Notes: a model not told the origin generated them from the sequence alone. A stretch of 64,000 nucleotides of DNA from Adenophora triphylla var. japonica (GCA_022495995.1 JAFEMH010000523.1:186001-250000); one strand, 5' to 3'; counted from the stretch's first letter, positions 44,300-57,477 are shown. Translations and numbers: made by a program.

Positions 44300-45470
44300 A
44301 GTTTTAGTTCTAAGATTGTAGACCCTATAAGCACGACTATTTGTGGAATATCCAAGAAAAACAGCTTAGTCACTTTTGGAATCAAATTTAGATAGATAAT
44401 CTCTATCATTTAGAACATAGCATATGCATCCAAAAATATGAAAGTATTTAAGAGTAGGTTTTTTACCAAGTAGGATTTCATAGGGAGTCATGATTGATTC
44501 AACTCTCAAATAAACTCTATTTTCTATGTGACAAGCAGTATTAAGTGCTTCATCCCAAAATCGTTTAGAGATGTTTTTAGAACTAAGCATGACACGAGCC
44601 ATATCTTGTAAAGTACAATTTTTTTCTTTCAGCAACCCCATTTTGTTGAGGAGTTTTAGGGGCTGAGAAATCATGAGTGATCCCTTTGGAGTCACAAAAT
44701 TTTGAGAACAAAGTGTTCTCATATTCAGTTCCATTATCAGATTTAATTTTGATAACTTTCTTACCATACAAGTTTTTTACCTTTTTGTACCAAACTTTAA
44801 ATAATTCAAGTGCTTCAGATTTTTCTTTTAAATATAACACCCAAGTATACCTCGAAAAATCATCTACACAAACAAAAGAATACTTCTTTTTACCTAAGCT
44901 CTCAGCCTCAATAGGTCCCATCAGGTCAGTATGTATTAGTTCCAAAATTTCAAACGTGGAACTTTTGTCAACCTTTGGATAAGAGGCTTTGGTTTGCTTG
45001 CCCTTTTGACAAGGACCACATACACTTGATTGTTTAAAATCAAGCTTGGGTAAGTGTTTAACAGCATCAAATCTAACCAATTCTTCTATTTTTCTATAGC
45101 TAGCATGTCCTAATTTTTGATCCCAAAGTTCAAGTTCATTTGTTTTGGAGCTAAGGCAAGATAAATTGTCACCAAATTCGTAACAATTATCTTGAGACCT
45201 TACTCCAGTGAATAGGCATTGATTAGTGTTATCAAACACCTTGCATTCATGTTTGTCAAAATTAACATGTAAATTGTCATCACACAGTTGGCTTATACTA
45301 ATGAGATTAGCTTTCAAACCCTCTACATGATAGACATTTTTTAATTTAGGCATGTCATTCACACATAAAGTACCTTTACCTACAATCTTACCTTGTGCTC
45401 CTCCCCCATAATTCACATTTCCACCTTTGACAGTGGTGTAATCAGTTAGGAATTCTGCATTACCTGTCAT
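44300..45470 (-). pseudogene. pol: Sirevirus protease end and integrase
   Basis: 45470 down to 44583 carries the end of protease (GKGTLCVNDMPKLKNVYHVE, LKANLISISQLCD), the GAG-pre-integrase zinc region (LWDQKLGHASYRKIEEL, CGPCQKGKQTK) and the integrase core. The core residues are LELIHTDLMGP, IKIKSDNGTEYEN and PQQNGVAER. A one-base frameshift near 44625 moves to the frame ending at 44366 (CTLQDMARVMLSSKNISKRF, FHIFGCICYVLNDRD). The catalytic D, D and E are all retained. A stop (TAG for a Lys or Gln codon) follows FDSKSD at about 44366. Confidence 0.9.
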
Positions 45471-45741
45471 GTGCCTTGAACATCCGCTATCAAAGTACTA
45501 TGAGCTTGCAATGCTGCTCTTGAGAGAGGTGAAAACTACCTTTCATTCCTCATTCTTCTTCTCAATCCATACGAACTGACCTATTTTCTGGCGATGTGAG
45601 TGGTGATGTGATTGCATTCGACCACTCATCTGAGGAACATCATTCCCCAGATCACGAATCCTCTTATAACAGAAAGGTCTTATATGTCCTGGTAAGAAGC
45701 AATAATGGCACACAAATCTTTTCTTTTTGGTTGATGATTTT
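45471..45741 (-). pseudogene. gag: Sirevirus gag zinc knuckle and protease active site
   Basis: Basic linker (KSSTKKKRF) and zinc knuckle CHYCFLPGHIRPFCYK, whose GHIRPFC form is typical of Sirevirus Gag. After two in-frame stops (near 45543 and 45496) the protease active site YFDSGCSRHMTG follows. The N-terminal part of gag is lost at 45742. Confidence 0.85.
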
Positions 45742-48271
45742 TGTGAGGACCCCGACCCGGAACCTACACGTGTCCCAAGCTGGAGCGTCCTCAAACTAAC
45801 CCAAATATCAAAAACTTTTAAAATCTTTATTTAAACTTCCAAAATAAATATAAGTATTATAACCATTTTCAAAATAAGTCTACACCTTTTCACAATGGAG
45901 AAATAGTTGACTAACTTAGAAAGTGCGAAACTGTTTAGTTACAAAAAGACATCGGTTATAACAATAAATGAAGATTTAATAATACAATTCCCGTAAATGA
46001 TTTATACTAAAGTACACTTCCTATACCAATCTAATCAAACCCAACAATTCCCAAAATATAACCTCCAAACTCCTCACCGCCCTTACTTGGCCGGTCCACC
46101 TGTCTCGGAATCTAAAACAGTAAAGGGAGAGGGGTGAGAATAAATCTCAGCAAGCTATTATGAATGCAGCAATATGCCATATAAGATGCAACACATAAAC
46201 GAGTTGCATATAACACGTTGGAAAAGCTGTAAACACCTTACATTACCTTGGTTTACCTTTTCCCGTCTGAACAGTAGTCGTACAACATTGGGTATAATAA
46301 TACTCCAATCTTACAGTGAGCTGCTTAAGCAATACTCACGTCTTATAAGACCCGTTTTTCAGGGAACCAAATAAGACAGTAGCAACTCTGTAAGGCTTTT
46401 GGCTCAATACAGATGCTATACCCCATCATATGGCCACAGGAGGGGACGGCCACAGATATAACATAATCCGATCACATTAGGTCACACTTCCATAATTGAT
46501 CGTATTATGTTATACCCCCAATGTCAGCTGACTCACACATAATCAAGCACATAATAGATACTTGAATAAATCCACAAAGGGGATAAACAACATAGCAACA
46601 TGGTAAAATATACTCATGCTCAACCAACATCATAGTGCAACATTTCTTTAACACCCTATGCTTAAATAAGAAATATAGTCACATGGTAAAATATACTCAT
46701 GCTCAACCAACCATCAGAATGCAGCATTTGATCAGCACACTATGCATAATATAGTCAATGTATATGAACTCAATGTAAGGCAAGGAAATATCATCAATCC
46801 ATCCTACAAGGTCATTATACAATAAAACAAGGCCTCTATGAAGTTTCAAGCTCAATTTACTAAGTGGGAGTCACAATCTATAAGTGACCAAACAATGTTG
46901 CTAACCATTTCCGGTTCAGATTTACAGTTAAACTTCCTGGGGTCTTGGGCGACCGCCCATACCTCTTGGGCGACCGCCCAAGAGGCTTTACAAGGCACAC
47001 TATCCTCTGGACACATGGGCGGCCGCTCACGCCCCCTTGGGCGACCGCCCAAGTGCCGGATCCATACATTTCCAGGTTTCCCAAATTGAAATCTCTTACT
47101 AATTTCTTTCACTTCCCAAGTTTTCCTTCTACTCCAAATTAAAGATCAACAAGAAGATTTCCTAGCTTTACTAAGTTCCTCCTAAATCGTGCAACCCAAA
47201 GTAGAGAAGTTCTAATTTATTTATCATTCTACATTTTACCCATTTTATACCCTCTAAATCATCTTCCAGGAACATTATCCTCAACCAAATTCATTTACCC
47301 ATTTTATACCCTCTAAATCATCTTCCAAGAATATTATCCTCAACCAAATTCATTTACCCATTTTCCAAATCATGTAAGGTTCTAAAGCATGTAACACCCA
47401 TTAATATAACAAGAACAACATTTATAATTTATGATCATTCATAAGAAGAAAAGTCATAACAATTCCATACTAAGACATGAAACCCAAAAATGATTAAATC
47501 TTATATCATTACCATTTGAAGCACTACCCATTTCACTATCACTTTCCAAGTATAGATTTCTTAATTTAATTAACCCATTTACTTACTTTCTTGACCCATT
47601 TCCTAACCAACAACAACATTCTATTTCCTTACCAAATTTCTCAACATCCAAGAAAGTTTCCAAGCATCAACAACCATTTTAATAACAAGAACAACCTTAA
47701 TTAATTCATGAACATTGCATAGAAGGGAAGGTCATAATAACTCACTTTAAAATGGGAGATGGATCATGGATTTCTTTAGCTTGAAGAACTCCTCTTGGTC
47801 TCCCGATTCCAAAAGTACTCTCGGATCTAGAAATGGTGAAGGTTTGATCTTGGTAAGAACCTTGGAAGATAGAGCTTCATCCATGGAGAATTGAGAGTTA
47901 AAGGAAAGAAGAAGGAGATAAAGAAGGAGGAGGAGGTGGAGTGAAAAAAATGATAAAGGAGAAAGAGGGGGGGGGGGCCGGATATGAGAGGAGGGAGTGA
48001 GGGGAAAAGAGAAAATGGGTATGGTCCCCCATACCACCAATTGTTACTTCCAATCATTTTATTTCTTTCCCTTACACAAACTAAAGCCTAACTACTCACA
48101 TTTTATTTATTGTCAATTATTATACTTTTCCCATGGGCTTTATTTAATTCTCTCAATTATTTCATCCTAATATAAAAATCAAGGATATAAAAATGAACAC
48201 ATAATATTAACAATAATTTTAAAAGCACACAATATGATGTTAAAGTAGTGCCTAGGGTTAGGGTCGTTACA
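45742..48271 (-). repeat. 3' LTR of Tekay-like element B, 2530 bp
   Basis: Minus-strand start TGTAACGACCCTAACCC and end GGGTCGGGGTCCTCACA. The region 46945-47053 has several copies of CTTGGGCGACCGCCCAAG or partial forms (46946-46959, 46965-46982, 47036-47053, and a variant near 47015). Each is an 8-bp-arm palindrome with a 2-nt centre. A tandem direct repeat of about 60 bp (CATTTTATACCCTCTAAATC) lies at 47235-47360. Confidence 0.8.
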
Positions 48272-48289
48272 CTCACTCCCCCTTAAAGA

Positions 48290-50870
48290 AAATTCGTCCC
48301 GAATTTTAAAATACTTACCTAAATGTTCAACCCACCTCGATTACTTACGTATAACTCAAATTCCAATTCTTAAATAGTCTCTTCAATATGGTGATTCTTC
48401 CCACGATTCCTAATTCCATTAATAATACGATATTACAACCTACTGTTCCATGAATACCATGCAATTATCACTAACCTGAATTTTCACGACCTCAAAATAT
48501 ACATAATTAAAAGTATTACAACTTATGTCACCAATTACATTACAATATCACATTAAACCTCAAATACTCTATAAACTTCTCCAAGCCAGTCTATAAGTCA
48601 AATCACCAACCCTTTCTAAAGCTTCAAATGGATTAACGAACTCTGGCGCCAATTTTCCTTAGGCCTTGCCTCTCCAAACTCACCCCAACAAATTAGAGAT
48701 CGATATTTTCTTCCCAACCTATGCTTCATAAAATTTTATCTCAATGTTATAATGCTAACTACTATTATACGCACTTAACCACTGGTAACCATACGTCCTA
48801 TTGACTACTAACCTCCATTGTTCATGCCCGTAGCATATCATCAACCATAAGTAATGATTCCTCAAATTTTTACAAGGTTAAACTTAATAGAATTCCTATA
48901 CTCCAAAAGGATCTTCCCAAATGAATGACTATCCAATCTATTTAATACTATGAGTTTTATACAATCAAACTATCCCCTAACATATGTGAGGACTTTATTA
49001 ATAACATCTCACCAAGCTACATATATAACGAGTAGAAAATATAATTCAACTTTCTATAACAAAATAACATACCCTTCTTTACTTCCAATGTAACTTAATC
49101 ACAAAATCTATAGTAATAATACTCTCAAGTTCAATCTAGAACTCTAAATATTTTAATCAATCTTCTAACGTCAACATTCTATTATCACCATTCAATATTC
49201 CAATCATGTTCAGGACTAGTGACAAATCAATATTCAAATTGAAGGGTTCCCACAACGGAGCCGACCCAACACCAAGACAAAACCGAGTCTATTGCGATCG
49301 ACACAACAATAACCCCACATTTATCAAATCATTTCTCGGACCAAAACTTGAATACAATTAATCGTTATAGGAAAACTAGGCTGCAATTTCTACTTGCTTC
49401 TGTACAATTTATATTTTTAGGATACCAAGTCTTTCTAAAATTTACAACGTCTTTCAGAATTACAAAGGATAATATAGAAAGAGATTCAAAGAGACCCGAA
49501 TGGTTTATTTATTTAAAACCGGCCCATACCAGTTTTAATTAACTAAACCACTCACAATTTAAGAAATTTCAAAAGATTGATAAGCTAACAAAATAACTCG
49601 AGTGATTTAATTATCTACAACCGTCCCATACCAGTGGTAGATAGTTAAATCACTCACAGATTTTAATTTACACGAAAACGGTTTATTGACCTTATTAAAT
49701 CAACTATCCCCGAAGGGCACAATTGCTCATACAGAAGTTCAACACACACTCCCAAGTTTTAAAACACATTTAAACATTTCTAACATAGTATTCTTGTTGG
49801 ACCTCTATTTATAGTGTAGCCACCCCTCATAATATTCATACTTAGTTAAACTCTCGATAAAAAAGCACAATCTCGTAATACTAATACTATCTTCTATAAA
49901 TACACTAAAGCATTCATTAAGATTATAAACTTGGTAAAGCATCCTCAATTCAATAATTCTTCAAGTTGAATATTTACACCCTTACTTAATTTGAGTCATC
50001 TATTCCCTACCTTTGATATTGGTATTGTACTTAGCAACAACATATTGTAAACATCTATTTCCCGATCAAATACCATAATTTCTAAATCAGAAAATATAAT
50101 TGGAACTCACATAGATCAATCATTCCCAAATTTCAATTAAACATTACGGTATAATCTAACTTACCTCCCTATAACCATCAACAACTCAAAATCCGTATAA
50201 CATCAATATCTTCCGAGCATCGCACCAATCCTTTATATGAGTCACGCAACTATGTCAACCTTTACGGTGTAATCATCCTAAAGTATCCTGCCTTCCCATA
50301 AGATTTATCCTCATTTTATTTTCTCAGCTAATGATAATCGTCTCTCCAAACAACCATATACATTTATCAATTCCTAAAGTTGATCTTATAATTCACCGAT
50401 AATTACATCTATCATACCTCTTCGCGTTTACCCTATTTACCTCTCCATAACTAATACACGATCCACAAATCAAAACGGTCATACTAGATATAAATGTTGT
50501 CTTAAGTATATCCTTAAAGCAAAATTTCACTGTAATTGTAATACTCCGAAAAATTTAACTACTAACCATTGAATATCCTACTCATTTCTAAAATCAGTTA
50601 TACAAATTGTCAACAAGTGCTAACGAATACTTATTCTTCACAGTTACTTATTTAAGATCTCTATAACCTTATAATTAACCACCAATTATCATCTTTTCTA
50701 AATATAGTAACAATTTACCCTTATGGAGATTCACTAAGCTCCTTATCCTCTTTATCAAATAATTTCCCCAAAATAAATCATCAATTCAGTCATCCCAATT
50801 AGTGTCCTCTATCTAAGAACCCGAATACTAAAATAGTACCTTATATCAACTCACAGCTTCAATATCCTGG
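48290..50870 (-). other. Decayed internal region of Tekay-like element B
   Basis: No frame longer than about 65 codons. A trace of the integrase end (48330-48600, minus) is the only recognisable coding. A repeated ACCGGCCCATACCAGTTTTAA / ACCGTCCCATACCAGTGGTAG block occurs near 49517 and 49620. The high density of TA-rich stops fits long methylation-driven decay. Confidence 0.5.
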
Positions 50871-50879
50871 TATGATACC

Positions 50880-52400
50880 TGATGAAAACCCATTTTGGAA
50901 CTCACTTGAAAAACATCACTGTAAGTACCCCAATCTGGATCACTCCCTTTCAAACACACGGGAAACACCGCAGACTCATCCACGCAGTCTCAGAGACCTC
51001 TCTCACTCAAAACCCTCTCAAAACCCTCTCAAACCCCCAACCAAACCAGGGGAGGAGCCTTTCTGGGATAAAAAGGGACAAAAGGGCCTTTCGGGAATTT
51101 TCAGGAAACTGGAAAAGCAATATAGGTCCGTACGGACCTCTTTGTTTCCATAATTACTAAATCCCCTTAAAGTCCACAATATTCCCTCAAATCCCGGGAG
51201 AAATGATGGTTTCCATGCAGACTTGGTCCGTACGGACCTCTTTGCATGCAAGATGGTCCGTACGGACCTCTTTGCAAGGGGACATCATCATTTCCAGAAT
51301 ATTCACCATCATTGCATATTCCCTCAAATCGAGGAAAACCAAAATCCTGGATAACCAAGGAGGTCCGTACGGACCTCTTTGCACCAAATCTCGAGACTAT
51401 AAATAGAGGGCTCCCCTCCTCATTTTTACACACCTCCCTCTTCTCTCTCTTCCTCCCTAAGCCTTCGGCTCCCCTTCTAAGCCCTTTCGAGGCATTCCCG
51501 CCCCTTCGGATCCTTCCGAGGCCTTCCGAGCCCCCTCGAGGTGCTCCGAAGCCTCTCCGAGCGCTCCCGAGACGCTCCCGCGCTGCCCCGAGGCACTCTC
51601 GAGGTACTCGAGGCCCCTCGTGGTACTCCGAGGCCTTGTCGGTCTTTCCCCGGTGTCCCGGCTCTTTCCGAGTCAAACCGACGATCCCAAACCACGCCGA
51701 AACTCTGCCCGAGTGACTCCTGCCACCACAACGCACGCCGAACCTCTGCCCGAGTGATCCCGACGATCCCCACGCACGCCGAACCTCTGCCCAAACGCAG
51801 CCTACAACCTCCACTCACGCCGAAACTCTGTCCGCGGACAACCGGCATCCCCGAAGCAATCCGGAACGCTACTCCGACCTCAAACACTATTCCCCTGCGG
51901 AAGACAGACACGAACCAACATTGGTAAGGCTTCCTTCCTATTCTATTTCAATACATTTCAATACAATGTAGACATCCGATACAGCATGCATTTTTAAAAG
52001 CACACACACACACACACAACTTTTTAAAGGATATTAGGGGTATCCGAAAGACTCGTTTTACGAGGCTACTCGGGTGAGCTCTAATATTCTAATATTCTCT
52101 TCCCGAGGAGTCATCTGACCTCCGAACTCAAAATCTCATCACACAAAAACAGTTTAAAATTTATCTTTAAACTGATGCCCTTTTTCAATGTTTTGGGCTT
52201 AATAAAAACGGCGTGGCGACTCTACAAAGCAAAACACAGCGAGACACCTCCAACCTCGCAAAACGCTAAGACGGAATAAGCCAGATGCCGGGGCGCGATT
52301 GTGCTGCCTCTCGGATCCGGGCGAACATTCCCGAACAGCGAACGAACGCGAGATGCACGGGGGCACCATCCGCGCGCGAGCCGGATCCCGGGTAATTTCA
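50880..52400 (+). repeat. 5' LTR of the Tat-like element, about 1.5 kb
   Basis: Ends GGGTAATTTCA directly before the PBS. The start is approximate (TGATGAAAACCC near 50880). A TATA box (TATAAATA, 51398-51405) is followed by pyrimidine-rich leader. Upstream of it are four copies of the 14-bp palindrome GGTCCGTACGGACC (51125, 51225, 51255, 51362), each followed by TCTTTG. The downstream part has tandem GCACGCCGAACCTCTGCCC units (about 51694-51835) and CA repeats at 52003-52018. The 3' part matches 23106-24113 inverted. Confidence 0.85.
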
Positions 52401-52402
52401 GT

Positions 52403-52421
52403 TGGCGACTCCGCTGGGGAC
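52403..52421 (+). other. Primer binding site of the Tat-like element
   Basis: TGGCGACTCCGCTGGGGAC lies two bases after the LTR end. This TGG-initiated sequence is of the type used by Tat/Ogre elements, which I recall as tRNA-Arg derived. I did not check it against a tRNA set. Confidence 0.8.
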
Positions 52422-53791
52422 ATTTTGTTTTAAAAACTTTTAAACAAAACAAAAGATTTTTAAAACGATGATGAGGGTCAAACTTTCATTTTACCCCTTC
52501 CTTTAACTGTTGTGTGTGTGTGTGCACGTGCTTCGTTTTTATTTTACAAAAAAAAATAAAAATACAAAAAAATGCATCAATATACATTCGCGCATACATT
52601 TAAAATTCTTCAAAATTTTCTATTTTACTCGTAAAAGAATTTTAGAGACCGCACACTACGCGCACCGCCGCCTCGGTTACACCGCACTCTACTCACACCG
52701 CCGCCTGCTACACCGCACACTATGCGCACCGCCTCGGATACACCGCACACTACAACCCTTAACCCGGAGTGGTCTCGGTTGCGATCCGTTTGGTCTTCCT
52801 AGGCCTCTTGGGCGCGCACGGGATCATTCCAAACATCCCATCCTAGCCAAGCGTCAACCCTGCACGTTTGAGTCTTGAGTCACACTCGTCCGGACTCGGT
52901 TGGTTTTTACCCGATCCGTGTCATACGGCCCTGGATACATATACCATGCCGGCCATTTTCGAGTCAAGGCTCGGAACTCAAGATCCTCGCAAGCAAAGCG
53001 ATGAAAGGTCATGCTAAAATCTTGACTGATCTTGATTTCCGAAGCTACACCTGCACGATGTTCCGTCCCGATATACATCCATGCTCGCATGACACCATGT
53101 CATCACGCCTTTGATACGTCGGCCATGACAATATGACCCAGCCCAACGCCTAACGTCACGTATCCCTTGCGCAAGCAAGGTAAAGAGAGGTCATGCCGAA
53201 CTCTTGACTTGATCTGGACTCAGTGGCCGGCTCGGTTCACTATTCACATGGCTAACGCATCAAAACGAACATGACAGGCTCGGTCCTTAGGTTCGATTTT
53301 TCTTTTAGGCCGGTGGACACCGCTTGCACTAGAGGACCCTCGCCCGGGCCGTCCACCCCGGGATGTCGAAATACGGGTGCAAAACGAGGGGCTTATAGCC
53401 GCACGTATGGTCTCCACGACCCAGATCTAGCATAGTTGCGAAAAGAAGAGCAATCTTTTCCAACCTACCTAGGATTCTCGAGAAAATACTTGTTTTAAGT
53501 AAATTAAAACAACAAAAAAAAAAAAAAATCAGAAGAAACGGAAACCGCATACCACGTGAGCTTTCCCCCTTTTATACCGTTAGGCCATTCCCGTGTCTAA
53601 ACCTTGCCCATCACCCTCCAAATAACCGAGAGTGGTTGAGAATCCCCGGAAGCCGCCTTTTCGCATCGAGGTCACAAGGTCCGATAGCCCTTCCAGCTTC
53701 AACGGTCCGCACCGTCCAATACTCCCCATGACGGGATCCACGAGATAACAGTGAGGGAAACGGAACCCCGCCACTAAGGAATCTCCAGACA
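52422..53791 (+). other. Leader of the Tat-like element
   Basis: Non-coding between PBS and gag. A GT run (52512-52523), then about three copies of a CACACTACGCGCACCGCCGC-like unit (52650-52755). Two related blocks share AGCAAGGTAAAGAGAGGTCATGC-type sequence (about 52990 and 53170). No conserved ORF. Confidence 0.6.
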
Positions 53792-55480
53792 ATGGAGGAG
53801 GTGCCGCGAGCCTTCGAAGCCATCAAGAAGCGCCAAGAAGAACAAAGAAACCTGGATCGTCGACACCTTGCGTCTTCGAGGAACAGCTGCAGCTTCCCAA
53901 CCCGACGGAACCTTTGTTCTCATAGAGGACGAAGATATACCGGCTCCCGGTTTCTCAATGCTATCGCAGGTCCCGCCTCCGCCAAGCTACGAGATCCCGG
54001 CAACGCAGCGGCCTTCGCTCAAAGCTCCTCCGCATCGGGCCAAGCGCCCGACATGCCTCGCTCGATCGGCTTCCGGCTCCGCACATCAAGCTCGCACCAA
54101 CAAAGACACATACGTGCTCGCTCCGCTGTATCCCAATGCATCTCGGTATCCCCAGATTCAATCCTTTGCCTCTATACGAGCCTCGCAACCACAATCAAAA
54201 GTCCCCATTCTTACCAGGACAGTATCCCTAGCGGATATCCCGACATCTCAAGCTTGCCACCCGCAAGTCCGCCAATTGGGGCTAACGAATCGTTTCCCAG
54301 CTTCCCAAACACAACCCTTAGCGGACTGTGCAATCACGCCTCAACTTCAACACCCAGGTATGGGTTGGTATACACTCAACTACCTCCCCAAGACTCCCGA
54401 ATGGCGATCCCATCGCCCAATCCACCTCCATCTTCGGTGTCCGTCCCCGAAAACGGTAACCCACCTCAAACAGTGACCCTCACATGGCTTGGTTGATCGA
54501 ACAAATGAAAGACATGCAAGGCAAGCTAGCTAGTTCTCGGAAGGACTCCCTCCCGCCTACCGATCCGAACAAAGTGGTCCCTCTCCCTCCAAAGTTCGGG
54601 ATGCCGGAAATGGAAAAGTTTGACGGAATGTAATGCCCAAAACCCACATCGACACCTACGTCCCGGGTATGAGAGCCAAAGGGGCAACCCTCAACAAATG
54701 GCGCATCATTTTCAGCATTCCCTCAAATCCACAAAGCACTAAGGTGGTTCCTCAATGTGAAGGCGTAAAACCGCTCCACGTGGGATCGATTAGTGAAATC
54801 TTCCCGGAGAAGTACCGCGCCAATCTTGAATGGGAAACAAACCGCCATGACTCGCAAGCCACCGAACAAAAGGAGGACGAACCAGTGGGCGAATTCTACA
54901 AAAGATGGAACCGGAAGCTAAGCGAGATAATGGATCCACTTTCCAAAGAAGAGCAGATGGACATCTTCCATTCCCGCTCAAACCATCTTTGAGGACCTTG
55001 ATCGCCCACCATTTCTATCCGGATCTCCGTGCCATGGTCAACGCCGGGACAAAGTTTGAAAAGACCCCGAGTCTTCAAAAGGCAACAAAGAACCCCGCCT
55101 CATCTTACCGCTATCGAACAAACTCGGCAACTTCAACTCCCGCCCCAACCAAAGGAAAGGAAGCAAATGAATAAAGGCACTACATTCGTAATGGAGCTCA
55201 AGTAAACCGCGATCAGCACCCCAAAGAATAGCAACCCCTCGCTTCCCACAGCCCAAAGATTTTGATAACCTGGAAATGCCCTCGGGTCAAGTATTTGAAG
55301 CTCGGTGAAGCGAAATCTTCTCAAACCACTCGAGAATTTCCAACCGAAGACCCTCAAACCCAACATGGATATGAGCAAGCACTGCGCCTTCCATAACTAC
55401 CCCGGCCACACCACCGACAATTGCTTCGTACTCAAGCAGGTGATTCAGTGGGCTCATTGAGGAGGGAAAATTGAACGCCC
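53792..55480 (+). pseudogene. gag: Tat-like gag
   Basis: The N-terminal part is in two overlapping frames (53792-54496 begins MEEVPRAFEAIKKRQEEQRN; 53868-54476 is Pro/Ser/Gln-rich with YTLNYLP-like tracts). The capsid part at 54633-54992 has CPKTHIDTYVPGMRAKG, then FPEKYRANLEWETNRHDSQ and PVGEFYKRWNRKLSEIMDPL, which match Tat Gag. At about 55360-55440 a modified knuckle reads KHCAFHNYPGHTTDNCFVLK, the CXXH-type form typical of the lineage. Several stops and frameshifts, including a short gap after GATLNKW, break it. Gag would package the RNA. This copy appears non-functional. Confidence 0.82.
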
Positions 55481-55591
55481 GTGGTCCCAATACCATTGGA
55501 AATCCATTCCCCGTAACGACAGGTAAACTCAATAGCCATTGACGAAATCCCAAGCGAGAGCAGACTCCCTGCATTTTCCGAGACCGTCAGC

Positions 55592-56122
55592 ATGCTGTCT
55601 CGCCATGACTGGGAGCGTGAAACAAGAGTCAAAAGGTCTCGTGACCGGGAATTCCGACAAGAACGCCCAAGGGCCACTGTCTCCCTACGATCTTTGCCCC
55701 AGCCAAGGCATACAAATGGTTGGATCGAACGTTCCCCAGACAAGACTGAGTCCAACGGTAGCACGGGAAGCGGTTTAGTCTTCACAGACGATGACTTGCC
55801 AATATGTGAGAATCGGCACAACGAAGCTCTCCTCATCCTCATAAAGATAGAGAGGTTCTTCCTCCCGAACGTCTTGATTGATAACGGCTCCGCAGTCAAC
55901 ATCATCGCTTTAAGCACACTGAAACGACTCCACATCGACCGTTCTCTCGATAAGGCCTTCACCTCGGTAATCCGAGCCTACGACTCCACCGCACGATCAA
56001 TCGTAGGAGTCATCAACTTGAGGATCCAATTCGACGTACAACCGGAGTCGGTAGAGTTCCAAGTCGTGGAAATCAAACCAACCTTCTCTCGCTTGTTGGG
56101 ACGGCCTTGGATACATCGATGA
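55592..56122 (+). pseudogene. pol: Tat-like aspartic protease
   Basis: Frame 55592-56122 has GLVFTDDDLP, then VLIDNGSAVNIIALSTLKRL. The DNG triad at about residue 92 occupies the active-site DT/SG position, a form common in Tat elements. It ends with VEFQVVEIKPTFSRLLGRPW, the conserved protease C-terminal segment. A stop follows IHR, where related elements continue into RT. The first 60 residues are a basic linker. Confidence 0.82.
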
Positions 56123-57477
56123 AAGCAAGATCATCTACTCTTCACCAGCCAAGGTGAAATTCATCAATGCCAACGGAACGATCGAAGTGATCCGCGGAAG
56201 CAAGCAGTAATGGCAAGTGCTTGGCCGCAAGCTATGACCCGTAAGAAGGTCCCGACATGACCGAATACTCTTCCCTGCACGATTCTCCTACTCCCGTCCC
56301 GCTACGAAGTGGATCCTTACATCCACGCTCTAAGCCGCGACGAGCCGGAAATTGAAGAACTCATGGGTCGATGACAACTCGATATATGCGATCGTGAAGA
56401 ATGCTTGAGAGAAGATCAAGAGATGGATGCCCTAATGGAGATTGATCGAGGAGTAGACCCTTACTTCGCCGAAAACCCTCTTGCAAACCGGCTCATCACC
56501 GATCCTCCCGGTACAAGACAACCCTTTTGGCCGACACTCTCGGATCTTACGGGACAAACCATCACAGCCTAGTTCAATTCAACATTCCGGTGTCCGACTG
56601 GACGAACAGTGGCGCAACCTCCTCCAAGGCTTAATCAGTGGAAGGAGATATAGCATGCCCGCTCGAATCGTACATTGTAAATGTCGTCCAAGCAAAGATC
56701 CTGCATAAAGAGGCGTATTCTATGAAAGTGATCAACATCGCAAGAATCCACTCCGAACCGCCGAATGCTTCGCCCTCCTAGAAGTAGCCCTCGCCGACTT
56801 CTATCAAAAAACCCCCAAGGACTCGGTGGCAACACTAATGGAGGGACATCATCGTGGAGCAGCCAAAAACCTCCGCGATCCGGTTTGAAATCGAACCGCA
56901 TGCAAGCTACTTTCCGGGACTCATGCCAAGGGAAGATTGGCCACCCGAACCAGCACCACTCCTTCTAGAGCTACAGCCATCCGGAGTAATGAAGCTCGGT
57001 CCAATCCTCGTCGCCTATAGTCTAGCTTCGAGTCTTGTTGTCTCGCGTATTCACATCTTTTGTGTCTTTTGACGGCTTTACGCCCGACGATTGTGAATCT
57101 TTGATCAACAATGTACACGCCTTCACGCTTTCAATAAAAGGTCCGACCTTCCTAAAAAACCATCTCATTGCATCTTTAACAAATGATGACATTAACTAAT
57201 CAAAACAGCTTAAACTCATCTATACAAAAGGCAAACACATTAATTAAATAAATGCATCAAGCAAACATTTAAGCATGTTGTCAAACGAGAGAAAACCGGG
57301 CCCAAGCCGCCGAGAAGGTTTTAATCACAACGATTTGCAAGATTGTCAAGAGCCAAAGAGACGCAAGTCCGACGCCATTTCCAAAGACAAGCCGATCTTC
57401 CAATACCTCAAGAACGGGAAACCGCCTTCATGAACAAGGAAGGTCAACACACGTAAGGGGTCAAAACCAAGAGCATC
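56123..57477 (+). other. Deleted or scrambled RT/RNase H region
   Basis: Broken frames only. I looked for RT boxes (YIDD-like, LGH) and RNase H motifs and found none. Pieces such as LPADFYQKTPKDSV-like and EIEPHASYFPGLMPREDWPP are not recognised. Related elements place about 3 kb of RT and RNase H here, so most is missing. Confidence 0.6.

Larger units (their letters stand above)
39116..45741 (-). mobile_element. Sirevirus-like (SIRE/Maximus) Copia element, both ends lost
   Basis: Read leftward: gag C-terminal zinc knuckle, protease, integrase, RT and RNase H (45741 down to 42359), a spacer of about 1.1 kb, then an envelope-like ORF in the same direction (41260 to about 39116). An extra envelope-like ORF after pol is the hallmark of Sireviruses. 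The 5' side is cut by a Tekay-like LTR at 45742 and the 3' LTR is missing at the CACTA junction. Confidence 0.75.
45742..50870 (-). mobile_element. Tekay-like Gypsy element B, 3' LTR and decayed interior
   Basis: LTR 45742-48271 on the minus strand, with the polypurine tract TTTAAGGGGGAGTGAG just before it (48273-48289). Further along (minus strand, about 48600 to 48330) a decayed integrase C-terminus is visible in mixed frames (VGDLTYRLAW, then FEVVKIQ). Farther right (48600-50870) stops and mutations prevent domain calls. It inserted into the Sirevirus gag at 45742. The other end is cut by the Tat-like LTR near 50880. Confidence 0.7.

Noticed and set aside
51167..51927. ORFs of 130-215 codons on both strands
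   Set aside because: They lie within the Tat LTR, overlap each other on opposite strands, and consist of repeat translation.
53861..54490. Secreted or proline-rich host protein in the 202-aa ORF
   Set aside because: Position after a PBS and before a Tat capsid and protease shows it is the gag N-terminal region.
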